NCBI RefSeq assembly: GCF_000300005.1
Contig: NC_018691.1
Location: 4,731,001-4,795,000 of the forward strand
DNA length: 64,000 bases
Direction: 5' to 3'
Source: Alloalcanivorax dieselolei B5
GTDB lineage: Bacteria > Pseudomonadota > Gammaproteobacteria > Pseudomonadales > Alcanivoracaceae
Part shown: positions 47,619 to 55,323 of the stretch, piece by piece
Layout of the letters: every line of letters begins with the position of its first letter
Numbering within the stretch: position 1 is the stretch's first letter
The notes under the pieces: generated by a model
What the model was told of the DNA's origin: nothing
Database searches by the model: none
The model's input: the letters and a program-made list of their open reading frames with translations, nothing else
Made by a program: the position numbers and the translations under genes

Positions 47619-48728
47619 TTACAACTTGGAGAAAATTTCGTCCTGCAGTGCCTGCTGATAGGCGTCGTAGTCACCGTCCATATCCGCTACCCGCTTCTCC
47701 CACTTGCTCAGCGTGTCGAGGAAACCTTGCAGGAATGCGGCCGGATCGTCGCCGCCGACGCCGCGCTCTTTGGCCAGCGCCAGCACCCGTTTGAATTCAG
47801 CGTCCACATGGTCGGCGAGTTTTTTGCGTTCGGCGGCACTGGGCTCAGCGAACACCACACCGCTGGCCTCGCCATCGGAGCGAGCCTTGGCGGAATCCGC
47901 CTCGTACCCTTCCGTGACATCACGGACCAGTTTCGCCAGCTGGGAGGACACCAGAGCGCGCTCCTCGTCCGACAGTTTCTTCCAGGTCTTGTCGTTCACC
48001 TCCAGCACGGACGCGCCATAGTAGGAACCGAACGGCATGTCACTGACCCACTTCACCACTTCCTTCAGATTCAGGGTGTGCATGTACGCCAGCGGGCCGA
48101 CGTTACAGTCCGCCTGACCGCGTTGCAGCGCCTGATAGATGTCCTCGGTGGGGACCGCGACGATGGTGGCGCCGAACTGCTCCACCCAGTTCACCAGCGG
48201 CGTACTGGTGGCCCGCACCCGCTTGCCGGCCAGATCGTCCAGGCTGTCGAGCTCCTGGCGGCATTCGAAGTGATAGGGCGCGGAGCCGTAAAACGCCAGC
48301 GGCCGGGCGTTGTGTTTCAGGTGCTCCTGCATGCACTCGGGGCATTTGAGCAGGTAGTACTCGTTGGCGGCGGCGGCGGCCACACGGGCATCGCTGACCG
48401 CCAGCATCAGCGAGGCGATGGTGTCGGTGGCGGGAATCTGGCTGGTCACCCAGGCCGGAACCACCAGGCCGGAGTCGACGATGCCGCGCTGGATCGTGGA
48501 CAGGGTCGCCGGCCCTTTGGCCATCACGCCACCGGAATAGATGGTCAGCTTGAGATCACCGCCGGACGCCTCTTCCAGGCCTTTGGCAAGCGGTTCGATG
48601 CCCTTGGCCACGGTAGTGTGGTTGCTCGGGAACGGGGAAGAGTAGGACAGGTTGGTGGCGGTGGCGGCACCGCTGAACAGCATCAGACAAAAGGCGGCCA
48701 CACCGGCCGTACGGGGCGTCAAAGTCAT
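47619..48728 (-). CDS. dctP: TRAP transporter substrate-binding protein (DctP)
   Basis: Periplasmic solute receptor of 369 residues with a signal peptide (residues 1-24, ending GAATATN). The DctP fold has the carboxylate-binding arginine in AGKRVRATSTPLVNW and the helix EDIYQALQRGQADCNVGPL. Two cysteine-rich spots (KCPECMQEH, FECRQELD) are unusual for the family. It heads dctPQM; GGAGAAG precedes the ATG. The substrate is unknown; with ectD about 4 kb away an osmolyte is conceivable but not supported by binding-site residues. Confidence 0.9.
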   Translation of the reverse strand: MTLTPRTAGVAAFCLMLFSGAATATNLSYSSPFPSNHTTVAKGIEPLAKGLEEASGGDLKLTIYSGGVMAKGPATLSTIQRGIVDSGLVVPAWVTSQIPATDTIASLMLAVSDARVAAAAANEYYLLKCPECMQEHLKHNARPLAFYGSAPYHFECRQELDSLDDLAGKRVRATSTPLVNWVEQFGATIVAVPTEDIYQALQRGQADCNVGPLAYMHTLNLKEVVKWVSDMPFGSYYGASVLEVNDKTWKKLSDEERALVSSQLAKLVRDVTEGYEADSAKARSDGEASGVVFAEPSAAERKKLADHVDAEFKRVLALAKERGVGGDDPAAFLQGFLDTLSKWEKRVADMDGDYDAYQQALQDEIFSKL

Positions 48729-48856
48729 GGTGTACTTCTCCAGGGGCCCAAGTACGCATCCACGGCCCCAATCGGTTGATTGTTGTTGTCATCACCGGGC
48801 CGCACCGTCGGCTCGGCCCATTTATCACACTGCCCGCCCAGGCCAATGGAGACAAT

Positions 48857-49726
48857 TCAGTTTTCCCTAAGTCTGCCTTCAGGAGGGGTGAAGGCCGCGT
48901 CCGTCGCCCGCTGGACCCGTTTGCCGTTGGCCACCATGTCACGCACCAGCCGCACCAGCTCCCCGAACCGGGCCACCACCGCATCCGGGCGATGCGGGTG
49001 GCGCGGCGATCCGGGGAAGATCTTGTCCAGCCAGGACTGCGACCATTGGGCGCCGTTGTAGAACACGGCGGTGACGCCGGCTTCCTTGCCCGCGATCACG
49101 TCGGTGGTGCTGTCGCCCAGATACCAGCAGGAGGGGCCCGGCTGCTGCCCAAGCCGCCGCTGTGCTTCGAGGATCATATCCGGGGCGGGCTTTCGGTGCG
49201 CCACGTCATCGCCACAGACGATCACGTCGAACAGCTCGATCCAGGCCCCGTCCTCCAGCCGGCTCAACTCGTGCTCCAGATAGTCCCTTTTGCGATTGCT
49301 GATGATGCCCATGGGAATGCCCAGCTCCCGCAGCCGGCGCAGCTGTGAGGTGGTATCCGGCTCCAGCGCATGGACATCGTCCACGTACTTCTTGTAGCAG
49401 TCGTCGAAAGCCGCATGGATACGGGCTTTGGCGTCCTGATCCGAGCCGAACAGGACTTCGAAGATATCGGTGCGCGAGATTTTGCGCTGGGCGGTGATTT
49501 TCGGGTGCAGGCGGTGGTGGTCACGGACGTATTTGACCAGACGGGCGTCTTCCAGCGTCTTCGACTGCTCGGTGGTCAGCAGCCGGTCACGCAAGCCCAG
49601 CGCTTGCAGACGGGGCAACACATCGTCGATGGCGTGATACATGGCGTCATGGGTATCCACCAGGGTGGCGTGCCAATCCATCAGTATCGCCGTGGGCACC
49701 GCCTGGGGAAGCTGCAGAATACTCAT
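48857..49726 (-). CDS. HAD-superfamily hydrolase with an unusual DxH motif I
   Basis: A 289-residue HAD-like phosphatase. Motif I is ILMDWHATLVDT, where the second aspartate of the usual DxD is histidine. Motif II is GIISNRKR, motif III the lysine in AHRKPAPDMI and motif IV GDSTTDVIAGKEAG. The cap domain is helical (about residues 20-130). The histidine replaces the general acid/base aspartate, so activity may differ from ordinary phosphatases. GGAGGG precedes the ATG at 49726. It precedes dctP by 128 bases on the same strand. Confidence 0.85.
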   Translation of the reverse strand: MSILQLPQAVPTAILMDWHATLVDTHDAMYHAIDDVLPRLQALGLRDRLLTTEQSKTLEDARLVKYVRDHHRLHPKITAQRKISRTDIFEVLFGSDQDAKARIHAAFDDCYKKYVDDVHALEPDTTSQLRRLRELGIPMGIISNRKRDYLEHELSRLEDGAWIELFDVIVCGDDVAHRKPAPDMILEAQRRLGQQPGPSCWYLGDSTTDVIAGKEAGVTAVFYNGAQWSQSWLDKIFPGSPRHPHRPDAVVARFGELVRLVRDMVANGKRVQRATDAAFTPPEGRLREN

Positions 49727-49915
49727 GATCCCTCCAACACCCGTTCTCACGCAATGTAAGGTACTCGACATCGCCATGCAGCATAGCATGCCCTTTTTAC
49801 CATTCCGGGACAGCGGCGGGTGGCCAGTACCGCCATCATTCAATACCATTCGCATCGCCCCCCTGGAGCCTGTTCAAAGTCTCTACGCCACCGGGGCGAA
49901 GGGAAAGGAGCCCGC

Positions 49916-51634
49916 ATGCGCATCAACCCCGTCTGGCCCCGCATCGCCGCCTTGCTGTGTCTGATCGTGGCCGTTGTCCTGACCGGGCTGGCCTGGACCA
50001 TCGCCAGGACCGCCTCCCCGTTTTTTCTGGACCGCTACGCCCAGGCCGGCGTTCACCTCTTTTTTGCCGTCCTGCTCCTGATTCTGGCGTTGACGCTGCT
50101 ATTGCGCCGGCGTCCGCGCGGCCCGCTGCTGATACTGGCCGGGATCGCCGTACTGATGTTGGCCGCCTCGCCAATGAGGCTGGTGCAACTGGACTGGGGC
50201 GGCGAAGGGATCACCGTGTCGCTCCGCTCTCTGCCGGAACTGGTGAGTGACGGCTGGCAGCGTCAGTCCATGACCACCGAACTGGTGAACTTCAACGAGC
50301 CTGCTTCCGGACCCACGGCCTGCATTGATGAACGGGTGGAAGCCCGGGGCCTGTTTCGATTCCAGCAACGTTATCGCTGGCAGACGCCGGAGGCCCTGAC
50401 TGAGTCGCGCACCGGAGGGATGGAGGAATGCCTGCGCTTCCGCCGCCAGCTGGTGGCGCAACTGGATGGGCTGGAAGGCGCTCTGGTGCAGGGCGATGCC
50501 GACCGGGCCAGAGCCTTGCTTGATCAACATCACGCCGAGAAAGGCCGGCTCGCGCTGCAACTGACCGATGTGGGCGAGCCACTGCGCGGGGAGTTGGCGA
50601 AACTACTGCACACCGATCCGGCGTCTCCGGCGCCGCTCACCCTGCTGGACATCGCTCTGGCGCTCGGCAGCCGGCCACACATCCAGGGCTGGCTGAAGCC
50701 GGACGACGCCCGCTGGTATCAACGCTATGCCCTGTTCAAACTGGATCTGACCGATCTGGTACCGGTGGAGGCGCAGCGTGAGGACACTGGTTTTGGCTGG
50801 CGCCGGGATGATCCGATGTCCGTCTCCCACTTGCGCGAGACCGGCGGCTACCGGAGATTCGACTACACCGCGGCCAATCTCTACTGCGACGCGGACTACG
50901 CCCGTTTTCTCAAGGAGCAAGGGCTCGCGGTGCCCGCGGACAGCGGCGTGCTGCAGTTGTTTCTGTCCCGGCTCTGGGCCACGACGCCAAAAGGCGCCTC
51001 CGATGTCTCCCGGCGCATCGTCAGCGTCAACCTGCCCAATCTGCCCAGCCAGGCGAAGAACCCGCGGGATTGCGTGGCGCTGGCCCGCTTCTATACCGAT
51101 CCGGAACCTTCCGAGCACGTGATCACGCTACTGCGCCGGGCCACCGGTGCCAGGGTGTTCAATCAGCAGCAGAAAATGCTGGGCGCCGAGTTGGACAAGC
51201 TGTCCCGGGAGGAGCGCTACGCTCCTGACGGCAAGGCGGCACGACGGGTCTATCAGCAATTCGAGTTCAGCAAGAAGACCCTGCCCCTGCCGCCGATCGT
51301 GCCCATGTTCACCGCGGTGCTGGAGACGCGGCGGGACACCAACGCCCTGTGCCAGGCGTTGTATGTGATGCCCTGGATGGTGGGCCACGACAGTGCCCTG
51401 GAGACGCTCTACGACCTGGCCCGGCAGTGGCGCGGCGAACCGATCCGCCTGGACATGGCCGGCCCGCCGGAGGACGTCTGCTCATTGGGCCTGATGCTGC
51501 CGCCTGGCGGCTTCGAGCGTCAAACCCGGGAGCGAAACCAGTTCCTGGAGCAGGCGGAGCTGCCCTGCAAGGTGGTGCTGCCCGAGGGCACCTACACTCA
51601 CAGCGAACGACTGGAGTGCCGCCATGAGCAATGA
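49916..51634 (+). CDS. Uncharacterised membrane-anchored protein, first of a pair
   Basis: I do not recognise this 572-residue protein. Three hydrophobic segments lie at about residues 8-30, 38-58 and 62-80 (LLCLIVAVVLTGLAWTIA, HLFFAVLLLILALTLLL, LLILAGIAVLMLAASPM). A large, probably periplasmic domain of about 490 residues follows, with scattered cysteines (TACIDERVEA, ECLRFRRQ, DALCQALYVM in approximate form, EDVCSLGL) that could form disulfides. AAAGGAG lies five bases before the ATG. The next gene overlaps it by 11 bases and also encodes a membrane protein, so the two probably act together. No catalytic motif was found. Confidence 0.75.
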   Translation: MRINPVWPRIAALLCLIVAVVLTGLAWTIARTASPFFLDRYAQAGVHLFFAVLLLILALTLLLRRRPRGPLLILAGIAVLMLAASPMRLVQLDWGGEGITVSLRSLPELVSDGWQRQSMTTELVNFNEPASGPTACIDERVEARGLFRFQQRYRWQTPEALTESRTGGMEECLRFRRQLVAQLDGLEGALVQGDADRARALLDQHHAEKGRLALQLTDVGEPLRGELAKLLHTDPASPAPLTLLDIALALGSRPHIQGWLKPDDARWYQRYALFKLDLTDLVPVEAQREDTGFGWRRDDPMSVSHLRETGGYRRFDYTAANLYCDADYARFLKEQGLAVPADSGVLQLFLSRLWATTPKGASDVSRRIVSVNLPNLPSQAKNPRDCVALARFYTDPEPSEHVITLLRRATGARVFNQQQKMLGAELDKLSREERYAPDGKAARRVYQQFEFSKKTLPLPPIVPMFTAVLETRRDTNALCQALYVMPWMVGHDSALETLYDLARQWRGEPIRLDMAGPPEDVCSLGLMLPPGGFERQTRERNQFLEQAELPCKVVLPEGTYTHSERLECRHEQ

Positions 51635-52235
51635 GCGTACCGTCGAATCGCCTCTGTATCGTCCGGCAGCGGGGCTGATTCTCGCCATTGTGGCGACGTT
51701 GGGCTGGACCGCCCTGACTTTGCTGTCACTGTTGCTGGATTGGGACTATCTGGCCCCGGGCTACCGGACCATAGGTGATGACATCAGCGCCGCCGGCGCC
51801 CAGATCTGGGGCCTGCCCTGGCTACTGGGGCTGCTGACGGCGGCCTCCACCATCGTCACCGCGCTTTTGTTTATTCGCCAACTGCGCGGACGGAGGCCCG
51901 GGCTGATCTTCACCATCACGGCGACCCTGGTCTTTTCCGCGCTGCTGTTACTGCTGGCACCGCCGGCCGTGGACTTCCAGGTGCGCTACTACCATGGCCC
52001 CGGAGACCGCACCATGGTTCTGTTCACCGGCCACCGCACGCCGCTGTTCCGCTACGGCGAGAACCATGAGGAGAGCACGCTGTATGGGGAGGGCCATAGA
52101 GACAACCGCCACTTTGTCTGTCTGACGGATCGCACCTGGAAAGTCGGCGCGATCCGGGTCAGCCGGAGTCTGTTCCCGATTCTCGACAAGGAGAACCAGC
52201 AGCGCATTCTGGAGAGCCGATGCCGGGAACGGTGA
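51624..52235 (+). CDS. Uncharacterised membrane protein, second of a pair
   Basis: A 203-residue protein with three hydrophobic segments at about residues 16-40, 65-87 and 93-113 (LILAIVATLGWTALTLLSLL, LLGLLTAASTIVTALLF, IFTITATLVFSALLLLLAP). A soluble C-terminal part of about 90 residues follows and carries two cysteines. I do not recognise the family. The layout, with membrane helices first and an exported tail, mirrors its partner upstream, whose 3' end it overlaps by 11 bases. It converges with soxR, the stops being seven bases apart. Confidence 0.72.
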   Translation: MSNERTVESPLYRPAAGLILAIVATLGWTALTLLSLLLDWDYLAPGYRTIGDDISAAGAQIWGLPWLLGLLTAASTIVTALLFIRQLRGRRPGLIFTITATLVFSALLLLLAPPAVDFQVRYYHGPGDRTMVLFTGHRTPLFRYGENHEESTLYGEGHRDNRHFVCLTDRTWKVGAIRVSRSLFPILDKENQQRILESRCRER

Positions 52236-52242
52236 GCCCGGT

Positions 52243-52704
52243 TCAGTCGGGATCCACCAGACGGGCACCGCTGCCTTCTTCCGCCAGTTCGTCCATGGGG
52301 TTACGCAACGGACAGGCGGACAGGGACAGGCAGCCGCAGCCGATGCAGCCACTGAGTTGATCCCGCAACAGGGTCAGCCGTTCGATGCGCTTGTCCAGAT
52401 CCTCACGCCACTGGGCCGACAGGCGCCCCCAGTCCTTGGCATTGGGGGTACGCTCCTCCGGTAAGGTGGCCAACGCCTCGGCGATTTCCGCCAGCGGAAT
52501 GCCGGTACGCTGGGCAATCTTGATCACCGCCAGCCGCCGCAGCACGTCGCGAGTATAGCGCCGCTGATTGCCGCTGCTGCGGCGGCTCTGGATCAACCCC
52601 TTGGCTTCGTAAAAATGAATGGCGGATACCGCCAGGCCAGTGCGTTCGGCCACCTGGCCCACGGTGAGCGCCTTGCCCAGATTCTCCGCATTCAGCCTTT
52701 CCAT
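52243..52704 (-). CDS. soxR: Redox-sensitive transcriptional activator SoxR
   Basis: MerR-family regulator of 153 residues. The winged helix at residues 13-50 reads [21 protein letters not shown], then the dimerisation helix, and the [2Fe-2S] cluster cysteines C120, C123, C125 and C131 with the exact CX2CXCX5C spacing. SoxR senses redox-cycling compounds and superoxide. No soxS is adjacent. The divergent ABC exporter operon across 161 bases is a candidate target, matching SoxR regulons of non-enteric bacteria that act directly on transporters. Confidence 0.95.
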   Translation of the reverse strand: MERLNAENLGKALTVGQVAERTGLAVSAIHFYEAKGLIQSRRSSGNQRRYTRDVLRRLAVIKIAQRTGIPLAEIAEALATLPEERTPNAKDWGRLSAQWREDLDKRIERLTLLRDQLSGCIGCGCLSLSACPLRNPMDELAEEGSGARLVDPD

Positions 52705-52716
52705 GATTCACCCTTG

Positions 52717-52736
52717 ACCTTAACAATGCTTTAGGT
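52717..52736. promoter_or_regulatory. Putative MerR-type/SoxR operator
   Basis: ACCTTAACAATGCTTTAGGT is an imperfect 20-base palindrome (seven of ten positions symmetric) resembling the SoxR box CCTCAAGTTAACTTGAGG in its outer bases. A TTGACC hexamer overlaps its left edge on the plus strand. It lies 13 bases upstream of soxR and 130 bases before the ABC exporter gene. Confidence 0.5.
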
Positions 52737-52865
52737 TTTAGCGTTTTCTTCCTGAATTCGCAATACCTTGGTGGTATCGTCGTTTCTCGTTCCCGGCATC
52801 ACCGGACCGTCGATTTAATTAAAGCCTGTTCGACCAGAAGCAAAGCAGCATCACAAGGAGCCCCC

Positions 52866-53825
52866 GTGGATACGGTTATCTCGGTCAGAAATCTCAACAA
52901 GACCTACGACTCGGGTTTCCAGGCGCTGAAACAACTCGACCTGGACATCCGTAAAGGCGAAATCTTCGCCCTGCTTGGCCCCAACGGTGCCGGCAAGACC
53001 ACCCTGATCAGCATCATCTGCGGCATCGTTCGCCCCACCGCCGGCACCGTGCTGGCCGGCGGCTTCGACATCCAGCAGCAATACCGGGCGGCGCGAAGCA
53101 AGATCGGCCTGGTGCCACAGGAGCTCACCACCGACGCCTTCGAGACGGTGTGGGCAACGGTGACCTTCAGCCGCGGGCTGTTTGGCAAGCCACGCAATCC
53201 GGCCCACATTGAACGGATACTCAAAGACCTGTCCTTGTGGGACAAACGCAATGACAAAATCATGGCGTTGTCCGGCGGCATGAAGCGGCGGGTGATGATC
53301 GCCAAGGCGCTGTCCCACGAACCGGAGATCCTGTTCCTGGACGAACCCACCGCCGGCGTCGACGTGGAGCTGCGCCGGGATATGTGGCAACTGGTGGAAC
53401 AACTGCGCGAGCGCGGCGTCACCATCATTCTGACCACCCACTATATTCAGGAAGCCGAGGAACTGGCCGACCGTATCGGCGTGATCAACCATGGCAAGCT
53501 GGTGCTGGTGGACGAGAAAAACGCGCTGATGCAGAAACTGGGCAAGCGCGAACTGCATGTGCAACTGGCGACGCCGTTGACGCGAATCCCTGACGCTTTA
53601 TCGGCCCTGCCACTGACGCTGTCCGAGGACGGTCTGGAGATCACCTTCACCTTCGATGCCCGCGACGAGCAAAGCGGTATCGCGCCGTTGTTGCGTCAGT
53701 TGGAGGACAACGGCATCGAATTCCGCGATCTGCGCACCCGGGAAAGCTCTCTGGAGGATATCTTCGTGCACTTGGTCCATGAGTCCCGCAATGCTGAAAC
53801 CACGGCCGGGAGGGAGTCCGCATGA
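52866..53825 (+). CDS. ABC transporter ATP-binding protein (YadG-like)
   Basis: ABC ATPase of 319 residues. Walker A is GPNGAGKTT, the Q-loop [13 protein letters not shown], the signature LSGGMKRR, Walker [13 protein letters not shown] and the switch [13 protein letters not shown]-terminal regulatory segment follows. The sequence resembles E. coli YadG, partner of the ABC-2 permease YadH, an export system of unknown substrate. The start is a GTG at 52866 with AAGGAG upstream. It overlaps the permease gene by four bases and is divergent from soxR. Confidence 0.92.
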   Translation: MDTVISVRNLNKTYDSGFQALKQLDLDIRKGEIFALLGPNGAGKTTLISIICGIVRPTAGTVLAGGFDIQQQYRAARSKIGLVPQELTTDAFETVWATVTFSRGLFGKPRNPAHIERILKDLSLWDKRNDKIMALSGGMKRRVMIAKALSHEPEILFLDEPTAGVDVELRRDMWQLVEQLRERGVTIILTTHYIQEAEELADRIGVINHGKLVLVDEKNALMQKLGKRELHVQLATPLTRIPDALSALPLTLSEDGLEITFTFDARDEQSGIAPLLRQLEDNGIEFRDLRTRESSLEDIFVHLVHESRNAETTAGRESA

Positions 53826-54583
53826 ATCTCCATGCCATTCGCGCCATCTACCTGTTCGAGCTGGCCCGCACCTGGCGCACGCTGCTGCAAAGCATCGCCT
53901 CGCCGGTGATTTCCACGTCGCTGTACTTCGTCGTATTCGGTTCCGCCATTGGTTCCCGCATGGTGGAGATCGACGGTATCAGCTACGGCGCGTTCATCAT
54001 TCCCGGGCTGATCATGCTGATGCTGCTCAACGAGAGCATTTCCAACGCCTCGTTCGGCATTTACATGCCACGTTTCTCGGGCACTATCTACGAAGTCCTG
54101 TCGGCGCCGGTGTCCTATGTGGAAATCGTCACCGGTTACGTCGGCGCCGCCGCCAGCAAGTCGATCATTCTCGGCCTGCTGATCCTCGCAACCGCGCGGC
54201 TGTTCGTGGACTTCCATATCGCCCATCCGGTGTGGATGGTGACGTTTCTGGTACTCACCGCGGTGACGTTCAGTCTGTTCGGCTTCATCATCGGAGTCTG
54301 GGCGGATGGCTTCGAGAAGCTGCAGATCATTCCGATGATGATCGTCACGCCACTGACTTTTCTTGGCGGCACTTTCTATTCGGTGAACATGCTGCCGCCG
54401 GTGTGGCAAACGATAACGCTGTTTAATCCGGTGGTGTATCTGATCAGCGGCTTCCGCTGGAGCTTTTATGGCGTTGCCGACGTCAATGTCGGCATCAGTC
54501 TGGGCATGACCGTGTTGTTCATGGTGCTGTGCGTGGGGGGGATCCACTGGATTTTCAAAACCGGTTATCGCCTGAAGAACTGA
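53822..54583 (+). CDS. ABC-2 type transporter permease (YadH-like)
   Basis: A 253-residue membrane permease with six hydrophobic segments. ABC-2 family features are [16 protein letters not shown], the [29 protein letters not shown] region, and [19 protein letters not shown] near residue 180. The ATG overlaps the ATPase stop by four bases. Together they form a two-component exporter, possibly for lipids, polysaccharide or drugs. SoxR control is inferred from the divergent layout. Confidence 0.92.
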   Translation: MNLHAIRAIYLFELARTWRTLLQSIASPVISTSLYFVVFGSAIGSRMVEIDGISYGAFIIPGLIMLMLLNESISNASFGIYMPRFSGTIYEVLSAPVSYVEIVTGYVGAAASKSIILGLLILATARLFVDFHIAHPVWMVTFLVLTAVTFSLFGFIIGVWADGFEKLQIIPMMIVTPLTFLGGTFYSVNMLPPVWQTITLFNPVVYLISGFRWSFYGVADVNVGISLGMTVLFMVLCVGGIHWIFKTGYRLKN

Positions 54584-54588
54584 CGATG

Positions 54589-54813
54589 TCAGCGGCGGGT
54601 TGAGCGATCCTCGTCGCTGTCGTCACCCAGCAGCTCGTCCAGCTCTTCCTGGCTGAGGTAGTCCAGATCCCAATGGCTGGTGTACCGTTCCTTCAGACGG
54701 TGACGGCCGCGATGCAGATCCTCCGGCTCGTCACCGGCATGGGCGGCGCCGGAGCCTTCCTCCGGCGCCGCTGACGGGGGGCGATGGAACCAGCGTTTCA
54801 ACCAGGCCAGCAT
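54589..54813 (-). CDS. Small acidic hypothetical protein
   Basis: A 74-residue protein starting MLAWLKRWFHRPPSAAPEE, with a short hydrophobic/basic N-terminus and a very acidic C-terminal end (LSQEELDELLGDDSDEDRSTRR). I know no family for it. GAGG lies five bases before the ATG at 54813, better than the ATG further upstream at 54843. It converges with the permease gene (gap five bases) and is divergent from the DUF3301 gene. Confidence 0.6.
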   Translation of the reverse strand: MLAWLKRWFHRPPSAAPEEGSGAAHAGDEPEDLHRGRHRLKERYTSHWDLDYLSQEELDELLGDDSDEDRSTRR

Positions 54814-54901
54814 GAGTACCTCGCTTGGCTTCCCGGAAGCCATTGGCCGCGCTTTTACCCGGAGTGAATACCGGGGTAATCACCAAACTGACGGACATAG
54901 C

Positions 54902-55243
54902 ATGAATCTGCAACTCACGGACCTGCTTTTGCTCAGCGCCCTGTGTATCGCCGCGGCCCTGTTCTGGCGCGCCCAGAAGATTCGCGAAAGCGCCCTGTTG
55001 GCCACCCGCCGGCATTGCCAGAGAGAAGACGTGATGTTGCTGGACGAAACCGTGGCGCTGCGCCGTGTGCGGGTACGTCGCGATCCGGGCCGAGGGCTTT
55101 GCCTGCTGCGCTGCTACAGCTTCGAGTTCACCGTCACCGGCGGCGAACGTTACCAGGGCGAGACCCGGATGCTGGGACCAAGGGTGCTCAATATCACCCT
55201 GCCGCCGCATCGCTTCAGTCCCGAGGACCAACGCCTGCATTGA
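54902..55243 (+). CDS. DUF3301 family protein
   Basis: A 113-residue protein anchored by one N-terminal hydrophobic segment (LTDLLLLSALCIAAALFW). The DUF3301-type sequence follows: HCQREDVMLLDETVALRRVRVRRDPGRGL and FEFTVTGGERYQGET near residue 75. Function is unknown; members occur widely in Gammaproteobacteria, often as small single-pass proteins. GGAC is the only upstream ribosome binding element. A strong terminator follows the stop. Confidence 0.82.
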   Translation: MNLQLTDLLLLSALCIAAALFWRAQKIRESALLATRRHCQREDVMLLDETVALRRVRVRRDPGRGLCLLRCYSFEFTVTGGERYQGETRMLGPRVLNITLPPHRFSPEDQRLH

Positions 55244-55247
55244 CCCC

Positions 55248-55286
55248 AAAAAAAACGCCCCGGGAATCACTTCCCGGGGCGTTTTT
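55248..55286. terminator. Bidirectional Rho-independent terminator
   Basis: ACGCCCCGGGAA pairs with TTCCCGGGGCGT around a four-base TCAC loop, with an A-run on the left and a T-run on the right. It ends both the DUF3301 gene (plus) and the repetitive lipoprotein gene (minus). Confidence 0.92.
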
Positions 55287-55323
55287 CGCTTCGTTGCAAA
55301 CCCTTCATTGCAAACCGATGGGA

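Noticed and set aside
47619-48728. Assigning the DctP protein as an ectoine receptor (TeaA/UehA).
   Set aside because: Nearness to ectD is the only support, and the binding-site residues I can see do not show it.
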